Shown: positions 19,412 through 31,408, counted from the stretch's first letter. The stretch is DNA of 64,000 bases from Archivesica marissinica (GCA_014843695.1 CM026400.1:16196294-16260293), one strand, 5' to 3'. Notes: a model not told the origin generated them from the sequence alone. Program-made: numbers and translations.

Positions 19412-20947
19412 ATACAGTTGTCACAGGTGAGCTTCCATTGGACATCATTGATATGCCTCATCCCCCCTCCCTTATGTCATAATGTTAATTGACGAAACTT
19501 TCAACATTTTAAAAATCATCTTTAATATCAGAAACCATAATTCTCTTCTCAGATAATGTGGCTAGTGGATATGTATACTAGCTGTGTTGCAACTATAAGC
19601 ATTCATTGGGCGACCTGTTATGTTAAACTAGCATTAAATAGAATACAAATAGTGTAAAGCATTGTTTATTTTAATGTCACCCTTATTGAAAGGGCCAGTC
19701 ATTTCTTGCGAGGTTCAAACTTTCAACCTCCTGCTACATATATGTGGACGCCTTAACCACTATGCCACGGAGAATATGCGAACGTTCCAGATACTGTGTT
19801 TGTATATCCCGATACAAGATACAAAATTTATTTTGAGTCGGCATGATTAAACAATGAACATTAGCTATGCATAGCTATTAACCGACATTAACCCTTTGAA
19901 CTCTGGTGAGCACACTGAGGCCTTCAAAAGTTCATGGTGCTCTTGTTTAAATTAACTTGCATCCTAGAAATTACTAACTAATACGAAATGTCAATAATAC
20001 ATTCAGGCTTTTGATGATAATTTACTATTGTTTCAGATTGAACGGTTGATCCTAGACGGACAGGTTCTGACATTGTCTTCGGTGCTACATGGAAAGGTTG
20101 GGACGCAATGGAATATACGTATGGAAATGTTGAGACGCAATGGAACAAACTAATAACCAATCTTAATGAAATGAATTGCTGTATAATCATCTGGAATAAA
20201 AGTGCATTAAATGACAATTGTTCTCTTTTATTTCCTTGTTTCAAATAAAGTTTTAGTTTGAGGGGGAGATAAGTTAGTCAGTAATCCTCAAATCATGTTG
20301 GCTCATCACAGTTTGTTCTGTCCGTTTTTCTTCACACTGCATAGTGTCGGGATATGATTGGCATTATCGCATATATATCCATACTACTTTGGTTCTTTCA
20401 CAGCATAATGTGTCCAGTTGTTGCTATATTCTACATAGCCTGTAAATAAAATATATCAATAATACTGGTACTAAACCTAACTAGAGACAGTTTACCCTGA
20501 CAAACCAGACAATGGTGAAAATTATCGTCAAACTACTGATCTGGTTTTGTACGAAGCAACTGTTGTGTAAATGAGTTATCACACAAGTTAGTATTGTAAG
20601 CTGGCCTAGTTTTACACAATGATCCCATTTTAACTCGGAAGTTTATATGAAGCTATTGACAGAGTGCTACATCCACTATCTGTCTGCAACACCCACTATA
20701 TCTCCATAGATGAGTATCTAAGGTAGTCGGTTACCTGCTTCTCAACTATATAGGTTCAAATTCCACTGGTGGTGTCCAATTATATCCGGTTGGTGGTTTT
20801 ACAAGGTGCATGAAATACTGCTCAGAGGGCACCTGGATATATAAGCTGTTCTGCTATCGGTAATATACAAATTTCAGAATGACCATAAAGTCTAGATAGG
20901 CCTGTAAACAGTGTTTTACAAAATGTCACAAATACATCTATAAAACA
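19412..20947. other. Intronic sequence, no gene recognised
   Basis: It holds a possible acceptor at 20036 followed by 40 open codons and a stop, then AATAAA motifs at 20194 and 20244, but no recognisable protein. I see no clear repeats except an SINE family 5-like fragment near 19670. Confidence 0.4.
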
Positions 20948-21098
20948 TGAAAAAGTTGGCAGTTTCTTACGGAGGTCGTGCACCCAAGTACTGGTTAACT
21001 GCTGGAGCCTGCCCAGGAAAGGTGTTGTTAGATAAACTGCCCGCCAGCGATATAGCCCAAAATGGTGCTGATGCAGGTGTACCACCCGAAATATAACA
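20948..21098 (+). mobile_element. SINE family 2, 5'-truncated copy
   Basis: It starts at AAAAAGTTGGCAGTTTCTTA without the tRNA head and ends at GATGCAGGTGTACCACCC. Confidence 0.7.
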
Positions 21099-22011
21099 TC
21101 TATAAAACTAGAGAATAGCACTTGGATTGCTGGTATTTGACAAAAGATTAGCATGACCCCGATTCAACATTGAAAGGTCAAACACATAGTATTGTTTATT
21201 TGACAGTTCATACGAGGTTTCCTACTATAGAAATCAATTGGAGTGGACTCGTCGCTGATCACACAGACATTTGACCGAATTCACACACAATCGTACACCA
21301 GCAAACATCCACAAAGTCTATCAACATATTTTTGAGATACCCTGTCCTCGGACAGACGTAGCTATAAACATTAGCACCCATTCCTATCGCAAGGTTAATT
21401 ATTTATTGATGGAAAAAACAAATTACATTCTCCAAGTAATATGAACATTTCTTTAGGTGGTGGCATATTCACGACCCTTTGAGGAGGGTTATATAGTGTG
21501 TATATATATATATCGATATATAGTCGATAGAATAAACTATTACATGGTCATTCAGGCATTATAAATTTATACCTGTTTATATAATAAATTAAATAAGGTG
21601 TGAGAATCTGGTCTATTAAAATAAAATAATTAATATGCGACACAACTGCTTTAGTGTAGATTCAATGTATTAATGAAGTTACCTTATGAATGATCTCTCT
21701 GTTATTCAATATTGTGGTGTTTGCATCCTCGTTCATCTTGTGGACACTCAACAGTACCCTGATGTCTTCAATAATACACAGTTCTGATCCAATTCTGCAA
21801 CAAGATTGACACATACCCATAACAATTCTTAATTTTAGCTGGGTGAATATCTTATCTAGTTTATTCAAATTGCTTGATTGCGAAACAAGTTATTTCATCA
21901 TTAGTTTAATTGATATCGCTGCCTCATCCCCTTAATGGAACACATTGTCACGAGGAAGAGACAGTGTTGATTTAAACGGCTTCACTACATACATCATCAC
22001 TATGGTTCTGG
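21099..22011. other. Intronic sequence, nothing recognised
   Basis: AT-rich sequence with a TATATATATATCGATATATAG stretch near 21500 that is locally palindromic. No supported exon. Confidence 0.4.
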
Positions 22012-23137
22012 AGGGCGCAAACTCACACCATTATGGTATATTATTAAAACCTTTCAAATTAAAGCAGCATTACATCGTAATAAAGGATGTTTTATGTAAA
22101 TACTAATGGGTGTGTGTTTACAAAAATCGAAATAGTCGCTCAGAAACGATAAAATTCCAATAAATTTAAACCGTCGTATACGCGAATTTGTTTACATCAA
22201 CACGCAATGTTGATCAACAAACCAAAATGTAAACACGCACAACGTGCATGCGTGAAATAGCAGATGTAGAAAAGCACGTTGAACATGACAGAAGTGTACG
22301 TATGTCCCATTAATGTCAACCCCTTGCATGAACCTATACAACAGTGGTTATGAATCGACATATCAAGTAATTCAATTAAAACAGACAACATGGGGCAAAT
22401 GTGGAGGATTTAGAAAGACAAAGACATTGAAATTCACCAATTCCATCGCGTATTATCTACTAAACGCAAGGTTTGTTGCTACGTTTCATACATTTCTATT
22501 ACTGATTCTCATGCATTAAAGGCTATTCGAAAAAAATAGCCCCGCCCCCCTTTGGACGTTCTTTTGTCGGGGGGGGGTCGTCAAAACCAGTTTGCATTTT
22601 TGGTGGGTTTATTTCTGGCAACACATCTACATGTTACTCCACTTACCATACACCTTTCTAAAATGGCCAAGGTGGGGCAGGGTTGACAACCTGCTTGAAC
22701 AGGGGGGGTCTTTGTTTAGGGACAACTGCAAATTACATATTTGTACCGTAACCCATTCCCTCATAGAAGCACCTCTTGACGCCATTACCAATGCGACATA
22801 CATTGACAATGTAGTAGCCAAACCAATGTTCATAATAAAGGCCAGAATATCATGTAGTCCCAGTAATATCTATGGAGGTGGGATATATATGGCGGCTTCT
22901 TATCCACTGCATGATAGCTAAATGGCTGTCGTTTGTATGGAGATATAATAGTATATTAACCTAAATCTCTATAAAGGAAAGGGTTAACAGATGGTCTGCT
23001 AGGCATGTGTTGTTCTTTTTGCCAGGAATCTAATTAACACCCATTTCGTTTTGTGAGTTTGCATACCCACATGTATGCAATAACCTTTAATTTGAAAGGT
23101 TTTAATAATATACCATAATGGTGTGAGTTTGCGCCCT
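22012..23137. mobile_element. 1,126-bp element with 53-bp perfect terminal inverted repeats
   Basis: Bases 22012-22064 (AGGGCGCAAACTCACACCAT ... TTTCAAATTAAAG) are the exact reverse complement of 23085-23137. No transposase ORF is present. A second element (22744-22994) is nested inside. Identical TIRs imply recent activity or gene conversion. Confidence 0.88.
22744..22994 (-). mobile_element. AACCC-TIR MITE, single copy; source type of the 53.5-57.8 kb satellite
   Basis: On the - strand it reads AACCCTTTCCTTTATAGAGA...CAGCCATTTAGCTATCATGC...TTATGAACATTGGTTTGGCT...AGAGGTGCTTCTATGAGGGA ATGGGTT. Its ends are inverted repeats. Nearly all its parts recur in the array at 53475-57826. Confidence 0.82.
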
Positions 23138-23138
23138 A

Positions 23139-24597
23139 AGATAAGTCTAGGCTAAGCTAAGCTAAGCCTAGGCTAAGCTAAGCCTAGGCTAAGCTAAGCC
23201 TAGGCTAAGCTAAGTTAAGCTAAGCCTAGGCTAAGCTAAGCCTAGGTTAAGCTAAGCCTAGGCTAAGCTAAGCCTAAGCTAAGTTAAGCCTAGGTTAAGC
23301 TAAGCTTAGGCTAAGCTAAGCTAACCCTAGGCTAAGGCTAAGTTAAGCCTAAGCTAAGCCTAGGCTACGCTAAGCCTAGGCTAAGCTAAGCCTAGGCTAA
23401 GCTAGGTTAAGCTAAGCCTAAGCTAAGCTAACCCTAAGCTAGGCTAAGGCTAGGCTAGGCTAAGCTAAGCATAGGCTAAACTAAGCCTAGGCTAAGGCTA
23501 AGCCTAGGCTAATCTAAGCCTAGGCTAAGCTAAGCCTAAGATAAGCCTAGGCTAAGCTAAGGCTAAGCTTAAGCCTAGGCTAAGATAAGCCTAAGCTAAG
23601 CCTAGGCTAAGCTAAGCATAGGCTAAGCCTAGGCTAAGTTAAGCCTAGGCTAAGCTAAGGCTAAGCCTAGGCTAAGCTAAGCCTTGGCTAAGCCTAAGCT
23701 AAGCCTAGGCTAAGATAAGCATAGGCTAAGCCTAGGCTAAGCCTAAGCTATGCTAAGCCTAGGCTAAGCTAAGCCTAGGCTAAGCTAAGCCTAGGTTAAG
23801 CTAAGGTAAGCCTAAGCTAAGCCTAGGCTAAGCTAACCCTAGGCTAAGCTAATGCTAGGCTAGGCCTAAGCTAAGCATAGGCTAGGCTAAACTAAGCTAA
23901 GCCTAGGCTAAGCCTATGCTAAGCTAAGCCTAGGCTAAGCTAAGCCTAAGCTAAGCCTAGGCTAAGACTAAGCTAGGCTAAGGTAAGCCTAGGCTAGGCT
24001 AAGCCTAGGCTAGGCTAAGCTAAGGCTAGGCTAGGCTAAGCTAAGCTAAAGCTAGGCTAAGCTAAGCATAGGCTAGGCTAAGCCTAGGTTAAGCTAAGGC
24101 TAGGCTAAGCTAAGCGTAGGCTAAGCTAATGCTAGGCTAAGCCTAAGCTAAGCCTAGGCTAAGCTTAGCTAGAAGCCTAAGCTAAGCCTAGGCTAAGGTT
24201 AAGCTAAGCCTAGGCTAAGCTAACCCTAAGCTAAGCCTAAGCTAGCCTAGGCTAAGCTAAGCCTAGGTTAAGCTAAGGCTAGGTTAAGCTAAGGCTAGGC
24301 TAAGCCTAGGCTAAGCGTAGGCTAGGCTAAGCTAATGCTAGGCTAAGCCTAGGCTAAGCTAAGGCTAGGCTAAGCCTAAGCTATGCCTAAGCTAAGCTAA
24401 GCCTAAGCTAGGCTAAGCTTAGCTAGAAGCCTAGGCTAAGCCTAAGCTAAGCCAAGCCTAAGCTAAGCCTAGGTTAAGCCTAAGCTAACCCTAGGCTAAG
24501 CCTAGGCTAAGCCTAAGCTAGGCTAAGCCTAGGCTAAGCTAAGCCTAAGCTAAGCTTAGGCTAAGCCTAGGCTAAGCTAAGCTTAGGCTAAGCTAAC
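23139..24597. repeat. Degenerate CTAAG/CCTAGG low-complexity satellite
   Basis: About 1.46 kb built almost only from GCTAAG, CCTAGG and their fusions (AAGCCTAGGCTAAGCTAAGC). It is rich in the palindromes AAGCTT-like and CCTAGG and so self-complementary over many registers. Confidence 0.92.
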
Positions 24598-24829
24598 ATA
24601 TTCCTACACTTGCAGTTATCGACATTACATTAAGCGTAACATATTCCTACACGTGCAGTTGTCTACATTACATTAAGCGTAACATATTTATTCTATGATA
24701 GTAAATATAACATATTCCTACATTTGTTGTAATTTAATTACATTTAGCTTAACATATTTTACACTTGCAGAGATTCGACAAGCAGCCGCATATTTTGGCC
24801 CAATATATTATGTTGGCAGTCGACTTTTA

Positions 24830-26274
24830 TGGCCTAGTAGATGTTGACTGGCGACTGTTTAGACCCAGTATATGTTGACTGGCAACTGTTTAGACCCAGT
24901 ATATGTTGGCTGGCGACTGTTGAAACCCAGTAGATGTTGGATGGCGACTGACTAGACCCAGTAAATGTTGGCTGGCGACTGTTTAATCCCAGTATATGTT
25001 GACTGACGACTGTTTAGACCCAGTATATGTTGACTGGCGACTGTTGAAACCCAGTAGATGTTGTCTGACGACTGTTATGGTCCCCAGTAGATGTTGGCTG
25101 ACAACTGTTTTGGTCCAGTAGATGTTGTCTGATGACTGTTATGGTCCCCAGTAGATGTTGGCTGACGACTGTTATGGTCCAGTAGACGTTGTTGTGGCCC
25201 CAGTAGATGTTGTCTGACGACTGTTGTAGCCCCAATAGATGTTGTATGACGACTATGTTTGTCGGACGACTGTTGTGGCCCCAGTAGATGTTGTCTGACG
25301 ACTGTTGTGGCCCCAGTAGACGTTGGCTGGCGACTGTTATGGCCCCAGTAGACGTTCGATGACGACTGTTGTGGTCCCAGTAGATGTTGTCTGACGACTG
25401 TTGTGGCCCCAGTAGATGTTGTCTGACGACTGTTATGGCCCCAGTAGATGTTGTCTGACGACTGTTATGGCCCCAGTAGATGTTGTCTGATGACTGTTAT
25501 GGTCCCAGTTAATGTTGTCTGACGACTGTTGTGGCCCCAGTAGATGTTGTCTGACGACTGTTGTGGCCCCAGTAGATGTTGTCTGACGACTGTTATGGCC
25601 CCAGTAGATGTTGTCTGACGACTGTTATGGCCCCAGTAGATGTTGTCTGACGACTGTTGTGGTCCCAGTTAATGTTATCTGACGACTGCTGTGGCCCCAG
25701 TAGATGTTGTCTGACGACTGTTGTGGTCCCAGTAAGTGTTGTCTGACGACTGTTGTGGCCCCAGTAGATGTTGTCTGACGACTGTTATGGCCCCAGTAGA
25801 TGTTGTCTGACGACTGTTATGGCCCCAGTAGATGTTGTCTGACGACTGTTATGGTCCCAGTTAATGTTGTCTGACGACTGTTGTGGCCCCAGTAGATGTT
25901 GTCTGACGACTGTTATGGCCCCAGTAGATGTTGTCTGACGACTGTTATGGCCCCAGTAGATGTTGTCTGACGACTGTTATGGTCCCAGTAGATGTTGTCT
26001 GACGACTGTTATGGCCCCAGTAGATGTTGTCTGACGACTGTTATGGTCCCAGTAGATGTTGGCTGACGACTGTTATGGCCCCAGTAGATGTTGTCTGACG
26101 ACTGTTATGGTCCCAGTATATGTTGTCTGACGACTTTTATGGCCCCAGTAGACGTTCGCTGACGACTGTTATGGCCCCAATAGACGTTGGCTGACGACTG
26201 TTATGGTCCAGTAGACGTTTGCTGACGACTGTTGTTGCCCCAGTAGACGTTGGCTGACAACTGTTGTGGCCCCA
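24830..26274. repeat. 32-bp minisatellite, about 45 copies
   Basis: The unit is CCCCAGTAGATGTTGTCTGA plus CGACTGTTATGG, more diverged at the left edge (TTTAGACCCAGTATATG). It truncates the - strand ORF starting at 26529. Confidence 0.92.
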
Positions 26275-26529
26275 GAATACAAAACGACGTCGTAAATTGT
26301 TAGAACGAAGTATCCACTTTAACTGACGAAGGCCAAGGCATATATTATGTCGACATAGGAGGAGTAAAACAATCTCTGCGTACTTAAAACCAGCATAAAA
26401 GTACTGGGCAATCAGTTCTAATCTGGTGCTTCCGTTTTCTGATGGCAATGGTGATGGCACAACTGTTGACACGGGAGCAACGTTCAATAAAACCAGGAAG
26501 GCAAATAACATCGTGCTTTCCATGTTCAC
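26275..26529 (-). CDS. Truncated ORF: signal-peptide-like start plus integrase-family N-terminal (HTH-like) region
   Basis: Reading leftward from ATG at 26529, the ORF begins MNMESTMLFAFLVLLNVAPV, a hydrophobic stretch that looks like a signal peptide or anchor, then STVVPSPLPSENGSTR. Next comes LELIAQYFYAGFKYAEIVLL...CLGLRQLKWILRSNNLRRR. The second part resembles, from memory, the N-terminal helix-turn-helix region (I-x-x-Y-F-x-x-G-x-x-Y-x-E-I...L-R-x-L-x-x-I-L) of a family of rve integrase-core proteins widespread in fish and invertebrates. After RRRF the frame runs into the 32-bp minisatellite and no integrase catalytic core follows. It is likely a broken transposon-derived ORF. Whether the hydrophobic start belongs to it is uncertain. 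Confidence 0.4.
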
Positions 26530-26584
26530 GTCCTTTAATGAAAAAGAAATAAAATGAAATAAAATACAGCGTTATAAAACACAT

Positions 26585-27127
26585 GCTATGGCTGTTACAT
26601 CAACCACTACCAACTTTACATTCGGGAAAATGTCGTTTGAAGATCTATTATCAATATCAACTGATTAATGAGGCAATACTTATTAGTTTTCATCCAAGTT
26701 ACCGTCTTAAGGATTAAAAAAGAGACACACACAATATATTAATGTTACTTACTTTGCCGCCTTGAACTGCCACTACCTCGTGGCTTCAATGTCAACGAGT
26801 CTCTTCAATGCTTTTGAATGTTAAGTTTTAATTTTTAAATATTAAGCATTAAATTTGAAAATATAAATTTTAAATATTAAGATAGAATTATTAAGTTTTA
26901 ATTTTAAATGTCCCTCCAGGGCTTCCATATATCTATGTACAGTGTACACGTATTTATATAGTTTATGCTATTATCACTGTTTGCCATAAAGTATGCATGT
27001 ACATGTCCTCATGGGGTTTTGAGCCTATTGGAATTCAGAAATAAAATATCAAAGAAATATCAAATATCACTATAATGAAAGAGTCACTGCCTATCAACGG
27101 GAAAGGGGGAGAAGACTCTGTCTGTTA
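26585..27127. other. Intronic sequence, nothing recognised
   Basis: AT-rich sequence with a short TTAAATATTAAG repeat near 26820-26910. No supported exon, although a promoter or 5' exon for the - strand ORF could lie here. Confidence 0.4.
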
Positions 27128-27246
27128 TGAAAAAGTTGGCAGTTTCTTAGGGAGGTTGGTGCACCACGTACTGGTTAACAGCTGGAGCCTGCCCAGGAAA
27201 GGTGTTGCTCGGTCGCTCAAATGGGGACCCGCTAGCGAGATTAAAT
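27128..27246 (+). mobile_element. SINE family 2, truncated copy
   Basis: AAAAAGTTGGCAGTTTCTTA through GCCTGCCCAGGAAAGGTGTT, then ACCCGCTAGCGAGATTAAAT. Confidence 0.65.
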
Positions 27247-27369
27247 AAAACAAAATCAAACCAAGATGACCGCGATGCAAATTGACAAAATACACCATAT
27301 CTAACCTAAAATGCACACAAGTAAAGCCATCTTGTATTTCAAGATGACTGACATTATCAAAGTCGTGAT

Positions 27370-27592
27370 AGCGCCGTGCATGCGCGTTCACTTCAGGTGC
27401 GAACTGTCCGGAGTTCCAGCCCCGCTAGAGCCGTTACGAGTGTGCCCTTAGGCAAGACATTTAAATTCCACGTCGCCTCTTCTCTCTCCCTCGTGGCGAT
27501 GGATTCCGTCAGGACTGAGGTCTCGAGAGTGATTAATATAAGTTGTAAGAACTTGTTTCGCAATCGAGCTAAAATAAAATTTGTATAAAACA
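27370..27592 (+). mobile_element. SINE family 4, full copy
   Basis: CACTTCAGGTGCGAACTGTC, the B-box-like GGAGTTCCAGCCCCGC, the CCTTAGGCAAGACATTTAAA body and the CAATCGAGCTAAAATAAAAT tail. Confidence 0.72.
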
Positions 27593-27954
27593 AATACTAT
27601 TTTTAGTAGGCTTTAGGGGGCGGTCAAACTAGTATGGGTGGGTGATCACTATCAATGGGGGGGGGGGTCACTATTTGCTTAACACCATCCGAAGGGGACT
27701 CTTTATTATTCGGGCACCATGTCTGGGCTAACTCCATTTTATTACTCTTCGTAATAGGTATGGTATGGTCGGAAACCCATCAATAATGGAACTTTTTAAC
27801 CATCCCATTTACATAGATAACCCACCCAATCCCACCCAACGACCACCCATTATCACTTCCCAATACTATTATATTGAACACTGAAGTTAGCCTTATAGGT
27901 GCCACAGCATGTGGTGCTATACATTCTATTCCAAAATCCTGGATGAGATGCTGA

Positions 27955-29091
27955 ACATATAGACCTGGGCATTAAACCTCCATACCGGCAGCATTGTAGA
28001 ACCAGACCTATAAACCTCCATACCGGCAACATTGTAGAACCAGACCTATAAACCTCCATACTGGCACAATTGTAGGACCAGACCTATAAACCTCCATACC
28101 GGCAAAATTGTAGAACCAGACCTATAAACCTCCATACTGGCACAATTGTAGAACCAGACCTATAAACCTCCATACTGGCAAAATTGTAGAACCAGACTTA
28201 TAAACCTCCATACCGGCAGCATTGTACAACCAGACATAAACCTCCATACCGGCAGCATTGTAGAACAAGACATATATACCTGGGCATTAAACCTCCATAC
28301 CGGCAGCATTGTAGAACCAGACATATAAACCTGGACATTAAACATTAAACCTCCATACCGGCAGCATTGTAGAACCAGACATATAAATCTGGGCACTAAA
28401 CCTCCATACCGGCAGCATTGTAGAACAAGACATATAAACCTGGGCATTAAACCTCCATACCGGCAGCATTGTAGAACCAGACATATAGACCTGGGCATTA
28501 AGCCTCCATACCGACAGTATTGTAGAACCAGACATATAAACCCGCGCATTAAACCTCCATACCGGCAGCATTGTAGAACCAGACATATGAACCCGCGCAT
28601 TAAACCTCCATACCGGCAACATTGTAGAATCAGACATATAAACCTGGGCATTAAACCTCCATACTGGTAGCATTGTGGAACCAGACATATAAACCTGGGC
28701 ATTAAGCCTCCATACCGGCAGTATTGTAGAACCAGACATATAGACCTGGTCATTAAACCTCCATACCGGCAGCATTGTAGAACCAGACATATAAACCTGG
28801 ACATTAAACCTCCATACCGGCAGCATTATAGAACCAGACATATAAACCTCCACACCGGCAGCATTGTAGAACCAGACATATAAACATGGGCATTAAACAT
28901 CAATACCGGCAGCATTGTAGAACCAGCCATATATACCTGGGCATTAAACCTCTATACCGGCAGCATTGTAGAACCAGACATATAAACCTGGGCATTAAAC
29001 CTCTATACCGGCAGCATTGTAGAACCAGACATATAGACCTGGGCATTAAACCTCCACACCGGCAGCATTGTAGAACCAGACCTATAAACCT
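27955..29091. repeat. 51-bp minisatellite (with 38-bp variants at left), running into gap
   Basis: The unit is ATTAAACCTCCATACCGGCA, GCATTGTAGAACCAGACATA and TAAACCTGGGC. Left copies lack the CTGGGCATTAAAC segment. Because 51 is a multiple of three, long spurious frames run on both strands. Confidence 0.93.
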
Positions 29092-30091
29092 NNNNNNNNN
29101 NNNNNNNNNNNNNNNNNNNNNNNNNNNNNNNNNNNNNNNNNNNNNNNNNNNNNNNNNNNNNNNNNNNNNNNNNNNNNNNNNNNNNNNNNNNNNNNNNNNN
29201 NNNNNNNNNNNNNNNNNNNNNNNNNNNNNNNNNNNNNNNNNNNNNNNNNNNNNNNNNNNNNNNNNNNNNNNNNNNNNNNNNNNNNNNNNNNNNNNNNNNN
29301 NNNNNNNNNNNNNNNNNNNNNNNNNNNNNNNNNNNNNNNNNNNNNNNNNNNNNNNNNNNNNNNNNNNNNNNNNNNNNNNNNNNNNNNNNNNNNNNNNNNN
29401 NNNNNNNNNNNNNNNNNNNNNNNNNNNNNNNNNNNNNNNNNNNNNNNNNNNNNNNNNNNNNNNNNNNNNNNNNNNNNNNNNNNNNNNNNNNNNNNNNNNN
29501 NNNNNNNNNNNNNNNNNNNNNNNNNNNNNNNNNNNNNNNNNNNNNNNNNNNNNNNNNNNNNNNNNNNNNNNNNNNNNNNNNNNNNNNNNNNNNNNNNNNN
29601 NNNNNNNNNNNNNNNNNNNNNNNNNNNNNNNNNNNNNNNNNNNNNNNNNNNNNNNNNNNNNNNNNNNNNNNNNNNNNNNNNNNNNNNNNNNNNNNNNNNN
29701 NNNNNNNNNNNNNNNNNNNNNNNNNNNNNNNNNNNNNNNNNNNNNNNNNNNNNNNNNNNNNNNNNNNNNNNNNNNNNNNNNNNNNNNNNNNNNNNNNNNN
29801 NNNNNNNNNNNNNNNNNNNNNNNNNNNNNNNNNNNNNNNNNNNNNNNNNNNNNNNNNNNNNNNNNNNNNNNNNNNNNNNNNNNNNNNNNNNNNNNNNNNN
29901 NNNNNNNNNNNNNNNNNNNNNNNNNNNNNNNNNNNNNNNNNNNNNNNNNNNNNNNNNNNNNNNNNNNNNNNNNNNNNNNNNNNNNNNNNNNNNNNNNNNN
30001 NNNNNNNNNNNNNNNNNNNNNNNNNNNNNNNNNNNNNNNNNNNNNNNNNNNNNNNNNNNNNNNNNNNNNNNNNNNNNNNNNNNNNNNNNNN
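29092..30091. other. Assembly gap of 1,000 N
   Basis: Exactly 1,000 N, again inside tandem repeats. A different short repeat (CCATTAACAGATTC, 30092-30150) follows it. Confidence 0.99.
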
Positions 30092-30215
30092 CCATTAACA
30101 GATTCTCAGAATGTACCCGGATATTCGCCACCATTAACAGATTCACCATCTAAAGGCTAGGGATGAAACCCCAGATAAGAAACTCACGTAAGATTCTCAA
30201 CTGCCTTTATTTCAG

Positions 30216-30434
30216 ATTGTTCGAATGATCCGTCGGATATTGAAAATGGTAATATGAACTGTTTTTGGACAGATACCGATACACGAGTTTGTAACGCCAC
30301 ATGTAACAAGGGGTTCGACTTCGATGGCGAAAAGTTTGTGGGTACGTCTGGCATCGAATGTGGTCCGGACACAGGATATACGTGGAACATCAATAACGCA
30401 GATAACCCAAATGGCCAAATACCGTCATGTACAG
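30216..30434 (+). CDS. Membrane protein gene exon: sushi/CCP-like domain, module 2
   Basis: The acceptor TTATTTCAG ends at 30215 and the donor G|GTATGC starts at 30435. The exon is symmetric phase 1-1, 219 nt, residues 275-347. It starts D-C-S, contains ENGNMNC, VCNATCNKGF, a GIECG element and W...NGQIPSC at the end. This is the sushi pattern with one extra cysteine pair, like the exon at 1-208. It opens the second sushi-linker-GCC module. The 24.6 kb intron before it holds the PEX10 fragment, an integrase-like fragment and both sequence gaps. Downstream reading frames extended into the intron are not coding. Confidence 0.85.
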
Positions 30435-30668
30435 GTATGCACGACATATTACAATACCACTAGCGGTGACCTAGCGATTTTTAATTTGCAGGGCCGACTA
30501 ATAAAATGAGCATCGAATATGCTAGATTGGTCTGGGTGTATGCTTTCCCTTGAACACTTTTGAGTCATATTAGTAGAACGTCAATGGTGCACATTTTAAT
30601 GTACGTCTTAGAAATTCAAATTTTCAATATTTTCAGAGATATATATTTCAAAATACAAATTGAGTCTA

Positions 30669-30910
30669 GTCTGCCTCCGTTGTCGAGTGGTTACGGTTGC
30701 TGACTTGTATACCACTGTAAACTATCATCACTGATGGTCATGGGTTCGAGCCCAACTCAGACCGTGTCTCATTTATATGAAAATGTTGGCCGTTTCTTAT
30801 GGAGGCTGTAGGACCGAGTACTGGTTAACCGCTGGAGCCTGCCCAGGAAAGGTGTTAGGTAAACTGCCCGTCACTCAAATTGGTAACTGGTAGCGACGTA
30901 AAATAAACAT
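30669..30910 (+). mobile_element. SINE family 2, full copy
   Basis: GTCTGCCTCCGTTGTCGAGT head, variable arm CTATCATCACTGATGG, B box GGGTTCGAGCCCA. The tail (GGTAACTGGTAGCGACGTAA) is of the family 1 type, so the two families share a 3' end here. Confidence 0.75.
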
Positions 30911-31153
30911 AAATAATGAAAAAAAAGTTTGTTTGCATGAGCAGTAGCGTAGCTCTCCAAAAAACCCAAACAACCAAATGTTTTTTGCAAAGAACAGTAT
31001 CTTCCACAAACCCCACACAAATTCAGTGCCAGCTACGCCACTGATTGGTGTGGGAGGAAGGAAACATGGATGGCTTACAAGTGATGTGGCTTTCTCAACT
31101 TCTTGTTTGTAGGAAAAAAAATTTCTGATGTTTCGCATGTTTTTAATTTGCAG

Positions 31154-31408
31154 CAAAAGTGAAAGCAATAAATAACAAACTTAACTTCTCTGCGGAATAT
31201 CCTGGTCTACAAGCGGCAACTACCGCAATATCTACAGCGGTAACCACCACGGTCAATGCAAAACTTAAGGAAATTGGCTGTTTGGCAACCGGTAGATGTG
31301 GACATGTGGGAACAAGTGTTTACACCACGGAAGGAACAACTGATAGAAAACGAAGGGACACCACTTACGTAATGTTTACAATTCAACTGACCTGTGACAT
31401 CTCATCGG
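31154..31408 (+). CDS. Membrane protein gene exon: linker domain with RKRR furin-like site, module 2
   Basis: The acceptor ATTTGCAG ends at 31153 and the exon runs in phase 1-1 for 255 nt (residues 348-432) to the donor G|GTAATT. It carries a helical Thr/Ala-rich stretch, the C..xxxC pair (GCLATGRCG), then GTTD-RKRR-D at residues 408-416 and the alternating-hydrophobic strand YVMFTIQLTC. It is paralogous to exons 978-1147 plus 3115-3397. Here the intron falls after the basic site, whereas in module 1 it falls before it, so intron positions have shifted between modules. The donor is weaker than its neighbours; a stop follows six bases later if it is not used. Confidence 0.8.

Noticed and set aside
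20037..20153. Possible terminal exon (acceptor at 20036, 38-39 open codons and TAA, AATAAA downstream)
   Set aside because: The peptide (IERLILDGQVL...) matches nothing I recognise and no donor exon demands it.
22592..22921. 109-codon + strand frame
   Set aside because: It lies across the nested AACCC MITE and shows no domain or signal; its array copies carry different frames.
23139..24597. Telomere-like repeats (TTAGGC/TAAGCC)
   Set aside because: No regular hexamer phase is kept, and the motif mixes CTAAG and CCTAGG in irregular order.
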